Positions 26,316 to 38,868 are shown, numbered from the stretch's first letter. The stretch: DNA of 64,000 bases from Girardinichthys multiradiatus (GCF_021462225.1 NC_061812.1:46791363-46855362); one strand, 5' to 3'. Program-made: numbers and translations. Notes: generated by a model not told the origin, from the sequence alone.

Positions 26316-28169
26316 AAAGCAATTTTTGTTATAGCTTCTAAATTAACATAGTGATTCCTCCAGGTCAATAAAATGATAAGTAGAAGTATTATGCAGCAAT
26401 TGATCCAATAAAGTTTCCTCCAAACAGATACAGCACAACATGCTAAACATCCTAATAAATAATCTATTAAACTAGTGTGGAAATGTTCATCCTGCAGACA
26501 GAGGGATGAATCCCCATGAAAGGCTTTCATTCATGCAATGTGTTGGTGCATTATTAGCATGGGAAGAATCTATCTGCCCTGGCTGGCACCTTTCTTTTCT
26601 GTCCTAAACTCTGGTGCAAACTGTTTTCGCATTCATGCTGAGTGGCATGTGACAGTGACAAAGCAAAGTCAAATGGCTGAACTCTGCTCCACAGATGCAT
26701 GAGAACCATAATTTGAAGAACTTTGCTGTAAAAACAGCAGAGGAAGATTTGTTTGGCACAACACAGAGGCTAGGTTAACCAGAGTCTTCCCCTCTGAATC
26801 AGCGTGATGTGGTGAAAATGTGGTCGTCGCAGAGAGAGAGAGAGAGGATGGGGTGCTGAGGCAGAGTTCAGGGGTCAGCCAGAGCTCCATCTGATCCCAG
26901 GACAAAAAACAAGAATTGGGTCACTGGGATGGATCGACAGATGAGTTACAAACCTCCCGCACCCACATCCCCACTAATGAGAAACCTGTGGTGACAGCGG
27001 CCTGGAAGTGACCTATATTAAACCAAAATCTGTGTAGGATATTACAAACAGTAAACATTTTTTATTGAAATAGATTTTTTTTTAATCTAATCCAGCCTCT
27101 AGTAGCATCTGGAACTGCTTAAACAAGTGCACTTCCATCTTGTAGAGTTTTTGCTCTGTCATGAAAATTACATTTAAGAAAATAAATGTCTCCTCTTATT
27201 CTCATAGTTTCTAGCTAATCTGTGACATCTAGGGAGAAATGTTTCTGCATCACACCTATGTGAGAGACTGAATGGGTTAAGAGTTGACTTGATTTAGGCT
27301 GTAAAATGACTTAGCCCAAAAACACTGGTAGGAGAGAGGTGCAATGAGTCATTATATAAGATGTATCCCTTCTTGCAGTATGTCTTCCTCACCTTCAGAG
27401 GTACCACTTCATAGTGCAACACACTTTAGTTTTTGCAGAATGCTGCGCCAGATATATTCAGGATTTTGCTTGGGTGGTTTCCTTTGGAGCCAGGCAGTTT
27501 TATAGGCTAAAATAAACTTTCTTCTGGCTTACATTTAGCTAAAGCAAAGCTCAAAATGAAAAAGAGGCCCATAGATCAGCTTGGGAAAGCATTAGTTTTT
27601 CTTGTCAAAAACAGAGGTTTCACAGCTAAAGACTTGTTCAGGTAGGTGACAGGACCAGAGAAAGTCAATGCAGGGTATGGTCTGAGCAGGTGGCATGTAC
27701 CTTCGCAGCTCTGGTTTATGAAGAGTTTTGACTGACAACAGACAGCACATTTCTTTTATATCAAATATATATGATATTTCAACCAGATTGCATATTTACT
27801 AACATTTTACAATTTATGAAATTAAGATAAAATGTTAGAGGCAAATGCTTTCAATTTCTACAAAATATTGGCTTATCTTGCGTTCATGTTTTTTTTACTA
27901 GTTGTTTATCGTGAGCCTGAAAAATCCTTTAGTCTGTTCCAGAGTTTGTGTCCATTCTAGATTTTGAGATGTTTCATTTCATTAGACTTGATCTTCACTA
28001 CCTAAATTTTCTTTCTGCCAGTTACTGCTAAACATGCCAAGTGGGATCAGTCATTTGTGGTAGGAAACAGTGTTTGTTGTTTAAGCAACCTTTCAAACTA
28101 AGAAGAAAAGAAAAATATTTACAATTAATTATAATACATTTTTTCTTAGTCACTTATATAATTTATTTC
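26316..28169. other. Intergenic, mostly unique AT-rich DNA
   Basis: Only a short (GA)n run at about 26832-26847 and oligo-T tracts stand out. No coding exon seen on either strand. Confidence 0.45.
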
Positions 28170-28312
28170 AATTGAATTCAGCTTATTCGATTCACAACAA
28201 ACGTCATTTTAATGCGCTTCATAAGAAAATGTCAATTCAACGTCAATTACATTAATTCCAATTTGATCCTAGTTATCAAACAATGCAGTCAAGTTCAGAT
28301 TATTATTTAAAT
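28170..28312 (+). repeat. Fragment of a non-autonomous dispersed element
   Basis: TTCAATTGAATTCAGCTTAT, then AACAATGCAGTCAAGTTCAG near 28278, diverged from the element that starts at 38217 (AACAGTGCAGTCAGATTCAG there). Confidence 0.5.
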
Positions 28313-28625
28313 TTAAATGAGTTTTCTTTATTTTCATGATTATGAATATTGTAGATTCACACTGGAGGCATCAAAACTATGAATTAACACATGTGGAATT
28401 ATATACTGAACAAAAAAGTGTGAAGCAACTGAAAATATGTCTTATATTCTAGGTTCTTCAAAGTAGCCACCTTTTGCTTTGATTACTGCTTCACACACTC
28501 TTGGCATTCTGTTGATAAGCTTCAAGAAGTAGTCACCTGAAATGGTTTTCACTTCACAGCTGTGCCCTGTCAGGTTTAATAAGTGGGATTTCAAGACTTA
28601 TAAAAGTCTCAAAACATTGGGGTCT
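28313..28625 (-). mobile_element. Tc1 fragment, internally deleted (minus)
   Basis: Inverted homologue of the end of the element at 32215-33537: GATTCACACTGGAGGCATCA, then FEEPRI-side coding text (GTTCTTCAAAGTAGCCACC). It then jumps to other-end sequence near 28560. A deletion derivative. Confidence 0.7.
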
Positions 28626-29784
28626 TTTGCCCAAATCCAAAATATTTAGCTATCAATAAGACAATTTATAGGTAATTTAAAATTAAAATAACTTAGGACA
28701 TATTGTACCAGTTCTCTGTCTCGGCTGGTTTTAGACTGAATGTAAATTATTGTGAATCAAACAAAAAAGGTTTGCAATAATTTTACATATTATTTTTGTT
28801 AGAAGCTGAATGAAGGACAAGGAGAAACAGAGTTTAGGCCTGATGAAAAACCATTTTGCTGAAGCAAATAACGACACATTTTGAGATATTTAGAAAAGAA
28901 CTTAATCTGAATTTTTGCTGACAAAAGTTTTTCTTAAACTCAGAGGTGTTTACTATGGCCCAGGAAAATGTGCTTCTTTTGTCATCTACATAAATTACCT
29001 TTTTTAAACATTACATTCTCATCAAAGAGTTCCACTCCTGAGGCTCCATTGTCTTTATTCTTATATTTCAAAAAAGGAAAGGGGTATAAAGTTGATTTTC
29101 CTAAATCTTAGTCAATTGGTAAAATCCTAAAACACATTTATTTTATTATGACAAGAGCTTTCGGATCAGTAGGACTATCAGCTGTGTTGAAAGATGTTCC
29201 TTCTTTTATGAACATGTTCTCTTTTATCAACATCATTTCAGCCCTTAATTCCACTTCTGAAGAAATCTGGCCTGCCAAAAATAATAAAAGTAACATTTTA
29301 CAACACAGTCTTTTGTTCTGCACTGAGCATGTGAGACATTAGTGCAGTTCTTACTATTAAACACTTTCTGAGAGAAAAGGGTGTTACGTTGTGGTATTTT
29401 AAATATAGCATAGAGCCTCATCCTGTGGACCTTATCAGTACTAATATTTCAGTTATTAATAACTGTATACATATGGTATGTATGTCTCACCTTCAGTAAA
29501 ACTGTATCCTTTTTTAATTAGTTTATATAATATTACATGTGTCATTCAGAAAAATAAAATAGTTAACTAATCAATGGCCCAACTGTGATTAATTGCTATG
29601 ATTTATTTCTTAATTATACTGCATCTTTAAAGCCAGAGCTGTATGTTTAGAATCAGCACAGAAGATATGAAAGAGAAGCCCTCTTTCAGGCTTACTTTTG
29701 TACTTTCTAGTACGTCTTACTGGCACCAGGAGATATTTTCCTGGTTTATTGAGCAACACTTTTTTCTGTCTACATGTAGAACTA

Positions 29785-31394
29785 CAGGTCCTTCTCAAAA
29801 TATTAGCATATTGTGATAAAGTTAATTATTTTCCATAATGTCATGATGAAAGTTTAACATTCATATATTTTAGATTCATTGCACACTAACTGAAATATTT
29901 CAGGTCTTTTATTGTCTTAATACGGATGATTTTGGCATACAGCTCATGAAAACCCAAAATTCCTATCTCACAAAATTAGCATATTTCATCCGACCAATAA
30001 AAGAAAAGTGTTTTTAATACAAAAAACGTCAACCTTCAAAATAATCATGTACAGTTATGCACTCAATACTTGGTCGGGAATCCTTTTGCAGAAATGACTG
30101 CTTCAATGCGGCGTGGCATGGAGGCAATCAGCCTGTGGCACTGCTGAGGTCTTATGGAGGCCCAGGATGCTTCGATAGCGGCCTTTAGCTCATCCAGAGT
30201 GTTGGGTCTTGAGTCTCTCAACGTTCTCTTCACAATATCCCACAGATTCTCTATGGGGTTCAGGTCAGGAGAGTTGGCAGGCCAATTGAGCACAGTGATA
30301 CCATGGTCAGTAAACCATTTACCAGTGGTTTTGGCACTGTGAGCAGGTGCCAGGTCGTGTTGAAAAATGAAATCTTCATCTCCATAAAGCTTTTCAGCAG
30401 ATGGAAGCATGAAGTGCTCCAAAATCTCCTGATAGCTAGCCACATTGACCCTGCCCTTGATAAAACACAGCGGACCAACACCAGCAGCTGACACGGCACC
30501 CCAGACCATCACTGACTATGGGTACTTGACACTGGACTTCTGGCATTTTGGCATTTCCTTCTCCCCAGTCTTCCTCCAGACTCTGGCACCTTGATTTCCG
30601 AATGACATGCAGAATTTGCTTTCATCCGAAAAAAGTACTTTGGACCACTGAGCAACAGTCCAGTGCTGCTTCTCTGTATCCCAGGTCAGGCGCTTCTGCT
30701 GCTGTTTCTGGTTCAAAAGTGGCTTGACCTGGGGAATGCAGCACCTGTAGCCCATTTCCTGCACACGCCTGTGCACGGTGGCTCTGGATGCTTCTACTCC
30801 AGACTCAGTCCACTGCTTCCGCAGGTCCCCCAGGTCTGGAATCAGCCCTTCTTCACAATCTTCCTCAGGGTCCGGTCACCTCTTCTCGTTGTGCAGCGTT
30901 TTCTGCCACACTTTTTCCTTCCCACAGACTTCCCACTGAGGTGCCTTGATACAGCACTCTGGGAACAGCCTATTCGTTCAGAAATTTCTTTCTGTGTCTT
31001 ACCCTCTTGCTGGAGGGTGTCAATAGTGGCCTTCTGGACAGCAGTCAGGTCGGCAGTCTTACCCATGATTGGGGTTTTGAGTGATGAATCAGGCTGGGAG
31101 GTTTAAAGGCCTCAGGAATCTTTTGCAGGTGTTTAGAGTTAACTCGTTGATTCAGATGATTAGGTTCATAGCTCGTTTAGAGACCCTTTTAATTATATGC
31201 TAATTTTGTGAGATAGGAATTTTGGGTTTTCATGAGCTGTATGCCAAAATCATCCGTATTAAGACAATAAAAGACCTGAAATATTTCAGTTAGTGTGCAA
31301 TGAATCTAAAATATATGAATGTTAAATTTTCATCATGACATTATGGAAAATAATGAACTTTATCACAATATGCTAATATTTTGAGAAGGACCTG
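29785..31394 (-). mobile_element. Tc1-like transposon with ~210 bp terminal inverted repeats
   Basis: Ends CAGGTCCTTCTCAAAATATT (left) and its complement (right), flanked by TA on both sides (29783-29784, 31395-31396). The inverted repeats stretch for about 210 bp with only a few mismatches, far longer than classic Tc1 ends. The transposase is on the minus strand. Confidence 0.92.
30063..31066 (-). pseudogene. Tc1-like transposase, one frameshift and one stop
   Basis: The N-terminal helix-turn-helix is at 30842-31066 (MGKTADLTAVQKATIDTLQQ, EISERIGCSQSAVSRHLSGK). The middle part is at 30516-30776 with VLFSDESKF (first Asp). The C-terminal part is at 30063-30512 with FQHDLAPAHSAK (second Asp) and SPDLNPIENLW (Glu). 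A frameshift lies near 30835 (just after IVKKG) and a TAG at 30513-30515 replaces what is normally Gln before SVMVWG. All three acidic residues survive. Confidence 0.9.
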
Positions 31395-31739
31395 TAGACC
31401 ATAAGACTGGCTGCAGCAATGAGATCAATGTGTTGATCTGAAGGACCTTTTATTGTGTTCATCTATGTTAGGATTAAATGCTTTTATTTTGACTGAAGTA
31501 AAGGACCAGATATTTTCACATCATGAGACAAATCCAGCTAGAAGCTCACAGAGAAGGTTGCTTCTGTTTTTTATCAGAGACAGATCATTTAACTTAACCT
31601 GTAGCTCAGGTGAAAGTCCATCATCATGCTCCTGAAGATGCTCTTTAGAGTGAACCTCCACCTCAAGTCTTGCTGGGTGAATAAGTGATTAGCTGTAACT
31701 TACAAATAGTCCATTCGGAGTCAGCTTTCAGGTTTTACC

Positions 31740-32162
31740 GCTATCTCTGTCTGGGTTATACCGCTCGGCGTCCACCTGTTCCTGAACATACCCACCAGCC
31801 TCCCACTCTTCGGTTGGCTCCGCGGTTGCTCTGAAATGAGCCCTGTTTAAGCCGCTCAGTGTAACTTTTCAGGTAATGAAGGAGGCAGGTCGACCTGGAG
31901 TAAACGGTGCAGTGTTGTTCGCTGCCCCTCCAGGATCACAACCTCTCTCCCTGGCGGACCTAACTCAACCTGACGTAAGCTCTCTCATAGAGTATTTTTT
32001 AAGGTTTCTGTTGTGGTGTCTTACCTGCGTTCGTTTTCTCTTGCAGTCGCTCAGCAGCCTCTGTTTCCAGTACCTGGTTCCACAAATAAAGCTTCTGAAA
32101 CGCTTCTCTGTTTAATCGTGTTTTTCTGCATGTGGGTCAAGTCGGCCATCAACATTATGACA
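31740..32162 (+). repeat. Gypsy-like LTR fragment (plus)
   Basis: AATAAA at about 32085, a TCTGCATGTGGGTCAAGTCG block, and an end AACATTATGACA. The last ~40 bp match, inverted, the start of the LTR at 12127. The 5' border and a target duplication are not found, so it is probably truncated. Confidence 0.5.
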
Positions 32163-32214
32163 GTCTGGGGCTATTCAGAAAACATCCGGGGCTTCCGTCC
32201 CCGAAGCCCAGGTC

Positions 32215-33537
32215 TAACTACACGCCTGGTTGGGACCATCAGTTGTGTTGTGCAGGAGGTGAATACAATACACAGCTGATAGTCCTACTGAATAGACTGT
32301 TAGAATTTGTATTATGGCAAGAAAAAAGCAGCTAAGTAAAGAAAAATGAGTGGCCATCATTACTTTAAGAAATGAAGGTCAGTCAGTCCAAACAGTTCGG
32401 AAAACTTTGAAAGTGTCCCCAAGTGCAATCGCAAAAACCATCAAGCGCTACAAAGAAACTGGCTCACATGAGGACCGCCCCAGGAAAGGAAGACCAAGAG
32501 TCACCTCTGCTGCGGACGATAAGTTCATGTGAGTCACCAGCCTCAGAAATCGCAGGTTAACAGCAGCTCAGATTAGAGAACAGGTCAATGCCACACAGAG
32601 TTCTAGCAGCAAACACATCTGTAGAACAACTGTTAAGAGGAGACTGTGTGAATCAGGCCTTCATGGTAAAATAGCTGCTAGGAAACCACTGGTGGGGACA
32701 GGCAACAAGCAGAAGAGACTTGTTTGGGCTAAAGAACACAAGGAATGGACATTAGACCAGTGGAAATCTGTGCTTTGGTCTGATTAATCCAAGTTTGAGA
32801 TTTTTGGTTCCAACCACTGTGTCTTTCTGCGACGCAGAAGAAGTGAACAGATGGACTCTACATGCCTGGTTCACACTGTGAAGCATGGAGGAGGATGTGT
32901 GATGGTGTGGGGGTGCTTTGCTGGTGACACTGTTGGGGATTTATTCAAAATTGAAGGCATACTGAACCAGCATGGCTACCCCAGCATCTTGCAGCGGCAT
33001 GCGATTCCATCCGGTTTGCGTTTATTTGGACCATCACCCCAAATGACCCCAAATGACCCCAATGACCCCAAACAAACCTCCAGGCTGTGTAAGGGCTATT
33101 TGACCAAGAAGGAGAGTGATGGGGTGCTGCACCAGATGACCTGGCCTCCACAGTCATCGGACCTGAACCCAATCGAGATGGTTTGGGGTGAGCTGGACCG
33201 CAAAATGAAGGCAAAAGGGCCAACAAGTGCTAAGCATCTCTGGGAACTCCTTCAAGACTGTTGGAAAACCATTTCAGGTGACTACCTCTTGAAGCTCATC
33301 AACAGAATGCCAAGAGTGTGTGGAGCAGTAATCAAAGCAAAAGGTGGCTACTTTGAAGAACCTAGAATATAAGACATATTTTCAGTTGTTTCACACTTTT
33401 TTGTTCAGTATATAATTCCACATGGGTTAATTCATAGTTTTGATGCCTCCAGTGTGAATCTACAATATCCATAGTCATGAAAATAAAGAAAACTCTTTGA
33501 ATGAGAAGGTGTGTCCAAACCTTTGGTCTGTACTGTA
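32215..33537 (+). mobile_element. Tc1/mariner element (plus), 5' end diverged
   Basis: The transposase is on the plus strand; the right end finishes with GAATGAGAAGGTGTGTCCAA and ACCTTTGGTCTGTACTGTA, a very common fish Tc1 terminus. The left terminus is missing or decayed, so the exact start is uncertain. Confidence 0.8.
32314..33372 (+). pseudogene. Tc1-like transposase with stops and a disrupted catalytic motif
   Basis: Reads MARKKQLSKEK, then AIITLRNEGQSVQTVRKTLK, KRLVWAKEHKEWTLDQWKSV, VMVWGCFAGD, SSDLNPIEMVWGELDRKMK and ends KGGYFEEPRI. Stops occur at about 32348, 32529 and 32784; the last replaces the Glu next to the first catalytic Asp. The second Asp motif (normally QQDNDPKHTS) has been overwritten by repeats of AATGACCCC (33041-33070), reading MTPNDPNDPKQTS. 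Clearly inactive. Confidence 0.88.
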
Positions 33538-34239
33538 CATTCAAAAAAAGTAAAGATGCACCATCAATCTGCAAAAGGTCAGAATCTGACAATTGTTCCT
33601 TAGTTGCCTCTGATTGGTGGTCAGCTGGTTGCATGATGTACTGCAGTCTTTTGAGTTTAATGAAAAGGAGTAGAGGGTTGCATTTAAAAAATAAAATCTT
33701 TAACAAAGAACCTGCCTTGTTTTTGTGTTTCCGTCCTTCATATGAAATATTTGACTCAGTTAAAACCAGAATTGGCTAAACCTTTACGTTTTTGGGTTTC
33801 TGTTTTCTCAAATTTCCTGTGATTCATGTTTTCTTGTTGCTGCCATTTAAGCAGGGACTGCTCCACAAAAGGCCAATGTAATTAGATGTAGTTTGACTTC
33901 ATCTCATCTGGCCATAACATTGTCAGCTCCCATTCCTCAACAACTTATTACACAAAAAAGCTGACATCCAATATTTCTTCCATAAACAGTGTGCTGCTGT
34001 GTGACGTCTACAACCTCCTTCTGTGCATGCGGGTTGCTTTCGGGTCATGACCCGATTAGACTGAAGTCTGATGGCGGTTGCATTAAATAGGTAAATTGAA
34101 CGACCATGCAAACAAAATTGTATTTCAGCAGAAAATCGCAACTGAGCATCAAGACCTGCAGTGTGAATTTAGCCTTAGTCTCCTTCCCTCAGGCATCCTG
34201 CTTACCTTCTGCCTCAGCTGTGGCATATTGTCTCCAGAT
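33538..34239. other. No recognised gene
   Basis: No supportable coding or mobile-element call. A short palindromic GGGTCATGACCC occurs at about 34042. Confidence 0.35.
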
Positions 34240-34528
34240 TAACGCACTGGCATCCCATGTCATTCTCCACACATCCCTCAGCATATAAGCACTCTGGTTC
34301 TCATTGTTCTATGCTGGATCCTCACCTTGCACTTTCCGTTTCACTGCTCATTATCTTGTGTTGTTCTGCCTGTGACCTTGCATGCATTCATCAACATGTT
34401 TTCCTTGTACCCTCCTGTAAGTTCTTTATTTTACTATCAATAAATCATTACCACATTCATCCCAAGCTCCTGTCTGCACTTGGGTCCAACTACAAACCAA
34501 TGCTTTATGACATAAGCTTTCTGAAGGT
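34240..34528 (+). repeat. LTR-like fragment (Gypsy-type)
   Basis: A TATAAG box at about 34284, a pyrimidine-rich R region, AATAAA at about 34438 and an end near CCAATGCTTTATGACA. No target duplication found. Confidence 0.4.
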
Positions 34529-34564
34529 TTTGTCATCGGCGGTTGCTGCTCACCTGCCTGCCTG

Positions 34565-34760
34565 AGTTCGACAGATGGATTGGTGCGGCTGCCCCATTAC
34601 TGGGCCAGCCGCACCGATCCGTTGTAGTGAAGAGAGAACTGAGCCAAAAAACGAAGCTCTCAATTTACTGGTCAGTCTATGTTCCTACCCTCACGTATGG
34701 CCATGAACTTTGGGTCACAACTGAAAGAACAAGATCCTGGATACAAGTGGCTGAAATGAG
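34565..34760 (+). mobile_element. Rex3 fragment
   Basis: Reads DRWIGAAAPLLGQPHRSVVV, KRELSQKTKLSIYWSVYVPT and LTYGHELWVTTERTRSWIQV, the same region as 16717-16900. Truncated at both sides. Confidence 0.75.
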
Positions 34761-34864
34761 CGAAGGTTTCTTAAGTAAAGGTTTAATTACAGCTACCTTA
34801 AAAGTCTGTGGTACATATTCATTTTCTAAGGATAGATTAACCATATTTAAAATGGGGTTCTGTT
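34761..34864 (-). mobile_element. L2-like LINE fragment
   Basis: The minus strand reads ILNMVNLSLENEYVPQTFKV and AVIKPLLKKPSL, homologous to a stretch of the larger L2-like copy at 36280-36610. Confidence 0.65.
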
Positions 34865-36060
34865 GTGAGCCCGGTGCTCGACGGTGTCTTCCCTGTTGTG
34901 CCTGTGGGCAGGGGCGGCGTTGTGTGGGGCCCTTGCCTTGCTGTCGCAGCGGGCTGTGTGGTGGGGGCTGGACGGGGATCATATGAGCGGGGCTGTGTGT
35001 GGAACTTGCGCTGTGTGGGTGTTGCTTCTTCGGCTTTTCAGGGATAAAGCTCACCTGTGGGGGTGTGCCCATGTGCTGTGGGGAGGGAATTCATGGCGTT
35101 TGGCTTTAGGGGCATGTGTTCAATATCTGTGTCCTGGTTGCAGGTGCCCCTGTGGGGAAATTCATGTCGGGGTTCATCGGGGGTGGGGGGCTCATGGGGT
35201 TGGGATCGGAATTCATTGGGGGGTTGGGAGTATTTTATTCTGTGGCGGCTCTGGTTGGCGGGCTAGTTTGGACCATGTAGGCCCCTCTTTTGTACATGGC
35301 CTCCTCTCCGAATGAGGATGGGGGTTGTTGGGGACTAGGGTGGGGTGGGGGGTCGGGGTCTGGGCCGGGGTTGCTGAGTTTTAGGCATGAGCCCGGGCTA
35401 CCCTGGACCAGGTTCAGATGCTGGGGCTGTCTGCCTGTCTCCTTCCCCGGAGGGAAGGGGATCACCTCCTGGGTCCTGGGACTATAGAGTATGAATGGGG
35501 AGTGTGAGTGAATGTACGACGTCCATTGTTGTTTGCCCCCATCAAATGTGGGGCCTATTTCCTCCCCGCCACACTACCTGCCGGTGGTTTGTGTCCCTGC
35601 CTGCCAGTGTACTTATGGTTCTCGGTATCCAGGGCTGGGTGCTTTGGTGTGTGCTGGCTCACTCCCGGTGCCTGCTTGCTGGGGCCCGGACCCCTGGGCT
35701 CTGTCGGGCCTCTGTTTGGGGAGTGATATGTCTCGAGGTCTCGGGTCTCTGGGTCCATGGCTGGATCTGCTCGGGCGTATACGGCTGCCGGCGGGGCCTG
35801 TGGGCTCGTCGCTGCAGCGCCATGGGGCTTCTGCACTGTGGCTGCTGGGTGGTTCTCTCCTGCTCTTCTCTGGGGGGGTTGCAGTAGTCCTGGCGGTGGT
35901 TCTCCTGGGGTTCCTGTGCTCTGGGAGGCCTTTGGATGTCTGTGGCTTGGATCTCTTCCGTATCTGTCCCGAGTCCAGGGGGCAGGTCTGTGGCTCCTCA
36001 CACTCACTATTGCATATTTTTATGGAGAAACCTTGTGTACACGGGCGCGCTCACACTCAG
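34865..36060 (+). repeat. G-rich, strand-asymmetric block of unknown family (copy 2)
   Basis: About 1.2 kb, G and GT-rich on the plus strand, abruptly bounded by AT-rich L2-like DNA. Overlapping long frames on both strands show no domain and no shared protein; they reflect the lack of A/T stop triplets. Ends in a CACTCACTATTGC and ACACTCAGACCCACAGG stretch. Confidence 0.5.
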
Positions 36061-36219
36061 ACCCACAGGTGTTTAGATTCAGGTATTAACAGATAAACAA
36101 ATATTCTATATTGAGCCATATTTACTACTAAATACATCTTGCATTGATAACTACCGTGCACAATGGTAATATGAACGTTCCTGCAGGTGTAGAAGCAAGC
36201 AGGGTCTTATCTTGTATTT

Positions 36220-37772
36220 TTCATCCTTCTTTCTTTCCTCCATTCGTTTCTCTTTCTCTCCTCTTTTTCCAGAACGGAAGATTGGATATAGGTCTGTAAT
36301 TTATTAAATCATCTTGATCAAGCAAAGGTTTCTTAACTAAAGATTTAATTACAGCTACCTTTAAAGCTTGTGGTACATATCCATTAACTAAGGATAGATT
36401 TATCATATCTAAAATGGAGCTGGTAATCAGAGGGAACACTTCCTTAAAAAATGTGGTTGGGATTGGGTCTAATTTACAAGTTGAAGGTTTAGATGAAGCT
36501 AATATTTTTGATAACTCAGGAAGCTCCACAGGATCAAAACAGTTCAAACACAAATCAGGTTCTACAGTTACTTCCAATGTTGTCTTGCTTGCTGAGGATG
36601 AAGTAATCATCTTCGGGAGTATGCCAATGATTTAGTTTTTAATAGAATCAATTTTATTTAAATAGAATCCCATAAAGTCATGACTGCTGAGAGCTAAGGA
36701 AATGGATGGCTCAACAGAGCTATGACTCTGTTTAAGTTTAGCAACTGTACTAAAGAGAAACCTAGGATTATTCTTGTTCTCTTCTATTAATGATGAGAAA
36801 TAAGCTGTTCTTCCGAGCTTAGCTTGGCGAAGTGTCTTTTTATACAACAGTAGGCTATTTTTCCAGATTAAGTGGGAATCCTCTAGGTGTGTACAGCGCC
36901 ATTTTCTCTCCAATTTTCTAACATTGTGCTTTAAAGTATGCAGCTCTGAATTAAACCATGAAGCCAGCCTCCTATAAATAATTGCCTTCTTTTTCAAGGG
37001 GGCTGCAATGAGGAAGTAACACTATGAACAAGAAATCAATTTGTGAATGGGAAGAAACAAAATTATTGTCCTTCTCTGTGTTTTTCTGTGATAATGAGGA
37101 AATTAGAAGTGGAACAGATTCTTTAAAGGTTGTTCCAGCATTGTCTGATAATGATCTACTATAATGAAATTTTCTTTCAAGTGTGGAGCACTCGGTTAAA
37201 TTAAACTCAAAAGTTATTAAAAAATGGTCAGACAGGACAGGGTTATGAGAAAGTATTGGTATTTCTTTACACTCAATGCCATATTTTAGCACAAGGTCCA
37301 GAGAATGAAGACAAAGGTGGGTAGGTTTATTAATGTTTTGAGCAAAGCCAACTGAGTCTAAGATAGCATTAAAGGCTATTTTTAGGCTATCACTTTCAGT
37401 GTCAACATCCCCCACTATAATAACCTTATCTGTATTTAACACTAAATCAGATAAAAGGTCTGAAAACTGATCTAAAAATTGAGAGTAAGGGCCTGGTGGA
37501 CGGTACAAAACAACAAACAGAAGGGGTTTTAGTGCTTTGCAATTTGGATGAGGAAAACTAAGGTTTAAATATTCAAAAGAGTTGTAGCTATTAATTGGTC
37601 TGGGACTAATCAATAAAACGGATTGAAAAATGGTTGCTACTCCTCCTCCTCGCCCAGTATTACGAGGTATGTGAAAATTTAAACAATTTGTAGGAGTTGA
37701 CTCATTAATAGTATCATAATCCTCTTGCTCCAGCCAGGTTTCTGTGAGACAAAATAAATCAATCGGATTGTC
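36220..37772 (-). mobile_element. L2-like LINE, endonuclease plus N-terminal RT
   Basis: Minus strand. The apurinic-type endonuclease is at 37772-36972: NPIDLFCLTETWLEQEDYDT, GRGGGVATIF, FVVLYRPPGPY and HNPVLSDHFLI (the SDH active-site box). The linker and RT start are at 36997-36280: KPSTCKLDPIPTTFFKEVFP and LLDQDDLINYRPISNLPF. It stops before the catalytic YxDD. One frame break near 36980. The 5' side is cut by an LTR family 1 insertion at 37773. Confidence 0.8.
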
Positions 37773-38215
37773 TGTTGGGACCCCAGCCATGGTTACAAAA
37801 TCAAAGGCCAGTACAAACTTTTCTGGAACTTTCAAAATAAATTGCATTAACCTACTTCCAGCACAGCCAGAAACGGGGAATAACAGCGGACTTCCGGTGA
37901 CGTCACTGTCCGAATAAAAACCCCGCTTTTGCAACTGACCTCTTCCACGCAGGTCCCCAGCGGAACTGGACGGAGGGACACAGCACGCTAATGTCTCTTT
38001 GCAGGCAAACAGACATAACTCTTGAAACTGGATCCAAGAGTGTCATACGATCACGCGAAATAAATAATAAATAGGAATGAATTGCTGTTTGTGTATCCGG
38101 TATTCATTCATGAACGGGGGTAATTAAGGTACAAGCGTTGCTTGACTTTCTCTCTGAGGTCTACAGAAGCAAACTGTGTTCCAGAGAGTTCCCAGCAGAG
38201 ATCCTGTCTCTACAA
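37773..38215 (+). repeat. LTR family 1, 5' part
   Basis: Starts TGTTGGGACCCCAGCCATGG, exactly the family 1 terminus, and follows the 22559 copy for about 440 bp. It is then interrupted by the dispersed element starting at about 38217. Confidence 0.75.
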
Positions 38216-38425
38216 TTCAATTCAATTCAGTTTATTTATATAGCGCCAATTCACAACACATGTTGTCTCAAGGCACTTCACAACAGTCAGGTACATACAT
38301 TCCAATTAATCCTAACCATCGAACAGTGCAGTCAGATTCAGTTATTTATTCAAATTGTATTAAAAAAAATTCTGTCTAAGGAAACCCAGCAGATTGCATC
38401 CAGTTAGTGACTTGCAGCATTCACT

Positions 38426-38853
38426 TGTTGTGGAATTTTCTTATCAAAGTGGGTAGAAGTTGACTCATAACAAGAGAAAATCCGGACTTTGTCTTTATAA
38501 GTTTTATTCAAAGGCATTCAGCGTTTGAAGACCCTGACACTGAGGTTAGTCAATGAAACAGAGCCCCGATCAACATTTACACACAGTATTTATACCAGAA
38601 CATGACAGTGTTATCTCAACACTTCAAAGAGTCTGTGTTTTATGACCCCAGACCCTTCTCGGGTTCAGAGGTGACTAGGTTACCTAGGAACAACCATCTA
38701 CTCTCCCTGAGGCATCCCCCAACAAATGCCCTTAACCATTAAACTTCTGATAATGGCTTTTACAGCTTCCTCCTCTAACACAGATGTTCACTGGAGTGAG
38801 GTAAACCAAAGGTCATACACTGTGGAATGCTTACTGCAAGAATTTCCATCACA
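38426..38853 (-). repeat. 3' LTR of the provirus
   Basis: Plus-strand ends TGTTGTGGAA and TTCCATCACA, an inverted pair. On the minus strand TATAAATA (38588-38595) is a promoter box and GAATAAAAC (about 38508) the polyadenylation signal. Confidence 0.92.
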
Positions 38854-38868
38854 CTCCTTTCTTCTGAT
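38854..38868 (-). other. Polypurine tract of the provirus
   Basis: The minus strand reads ATCAGAAGAAAGGAG right before the 3' LTR, the standard plus-strand primer. Confidence 0.7.

Larger units (their letters stand above)
29610..31695 (-). repeat. Dispersed ~0.5 kb repeat (minus), split by a Tc1 element
   Basis: 29610-29782 plus 31397-31695 are the inverted counterpart of 58728-59245 in a usp48 intron; for example TGTGCTGATTCTAAAC and GAGCTTCTAGTTGGATTTG match across copies. The Tc1 insertion site at TA is clear from the comparison. Family unknown. Confidence 0.6.

Noticed and set aside
34884..36096. Long frames up to 194 codons on both strands
   Set aside because: Same compositional effect in the second G-rich block; low-complexity Gly/Trp/Leu peptides with no family.
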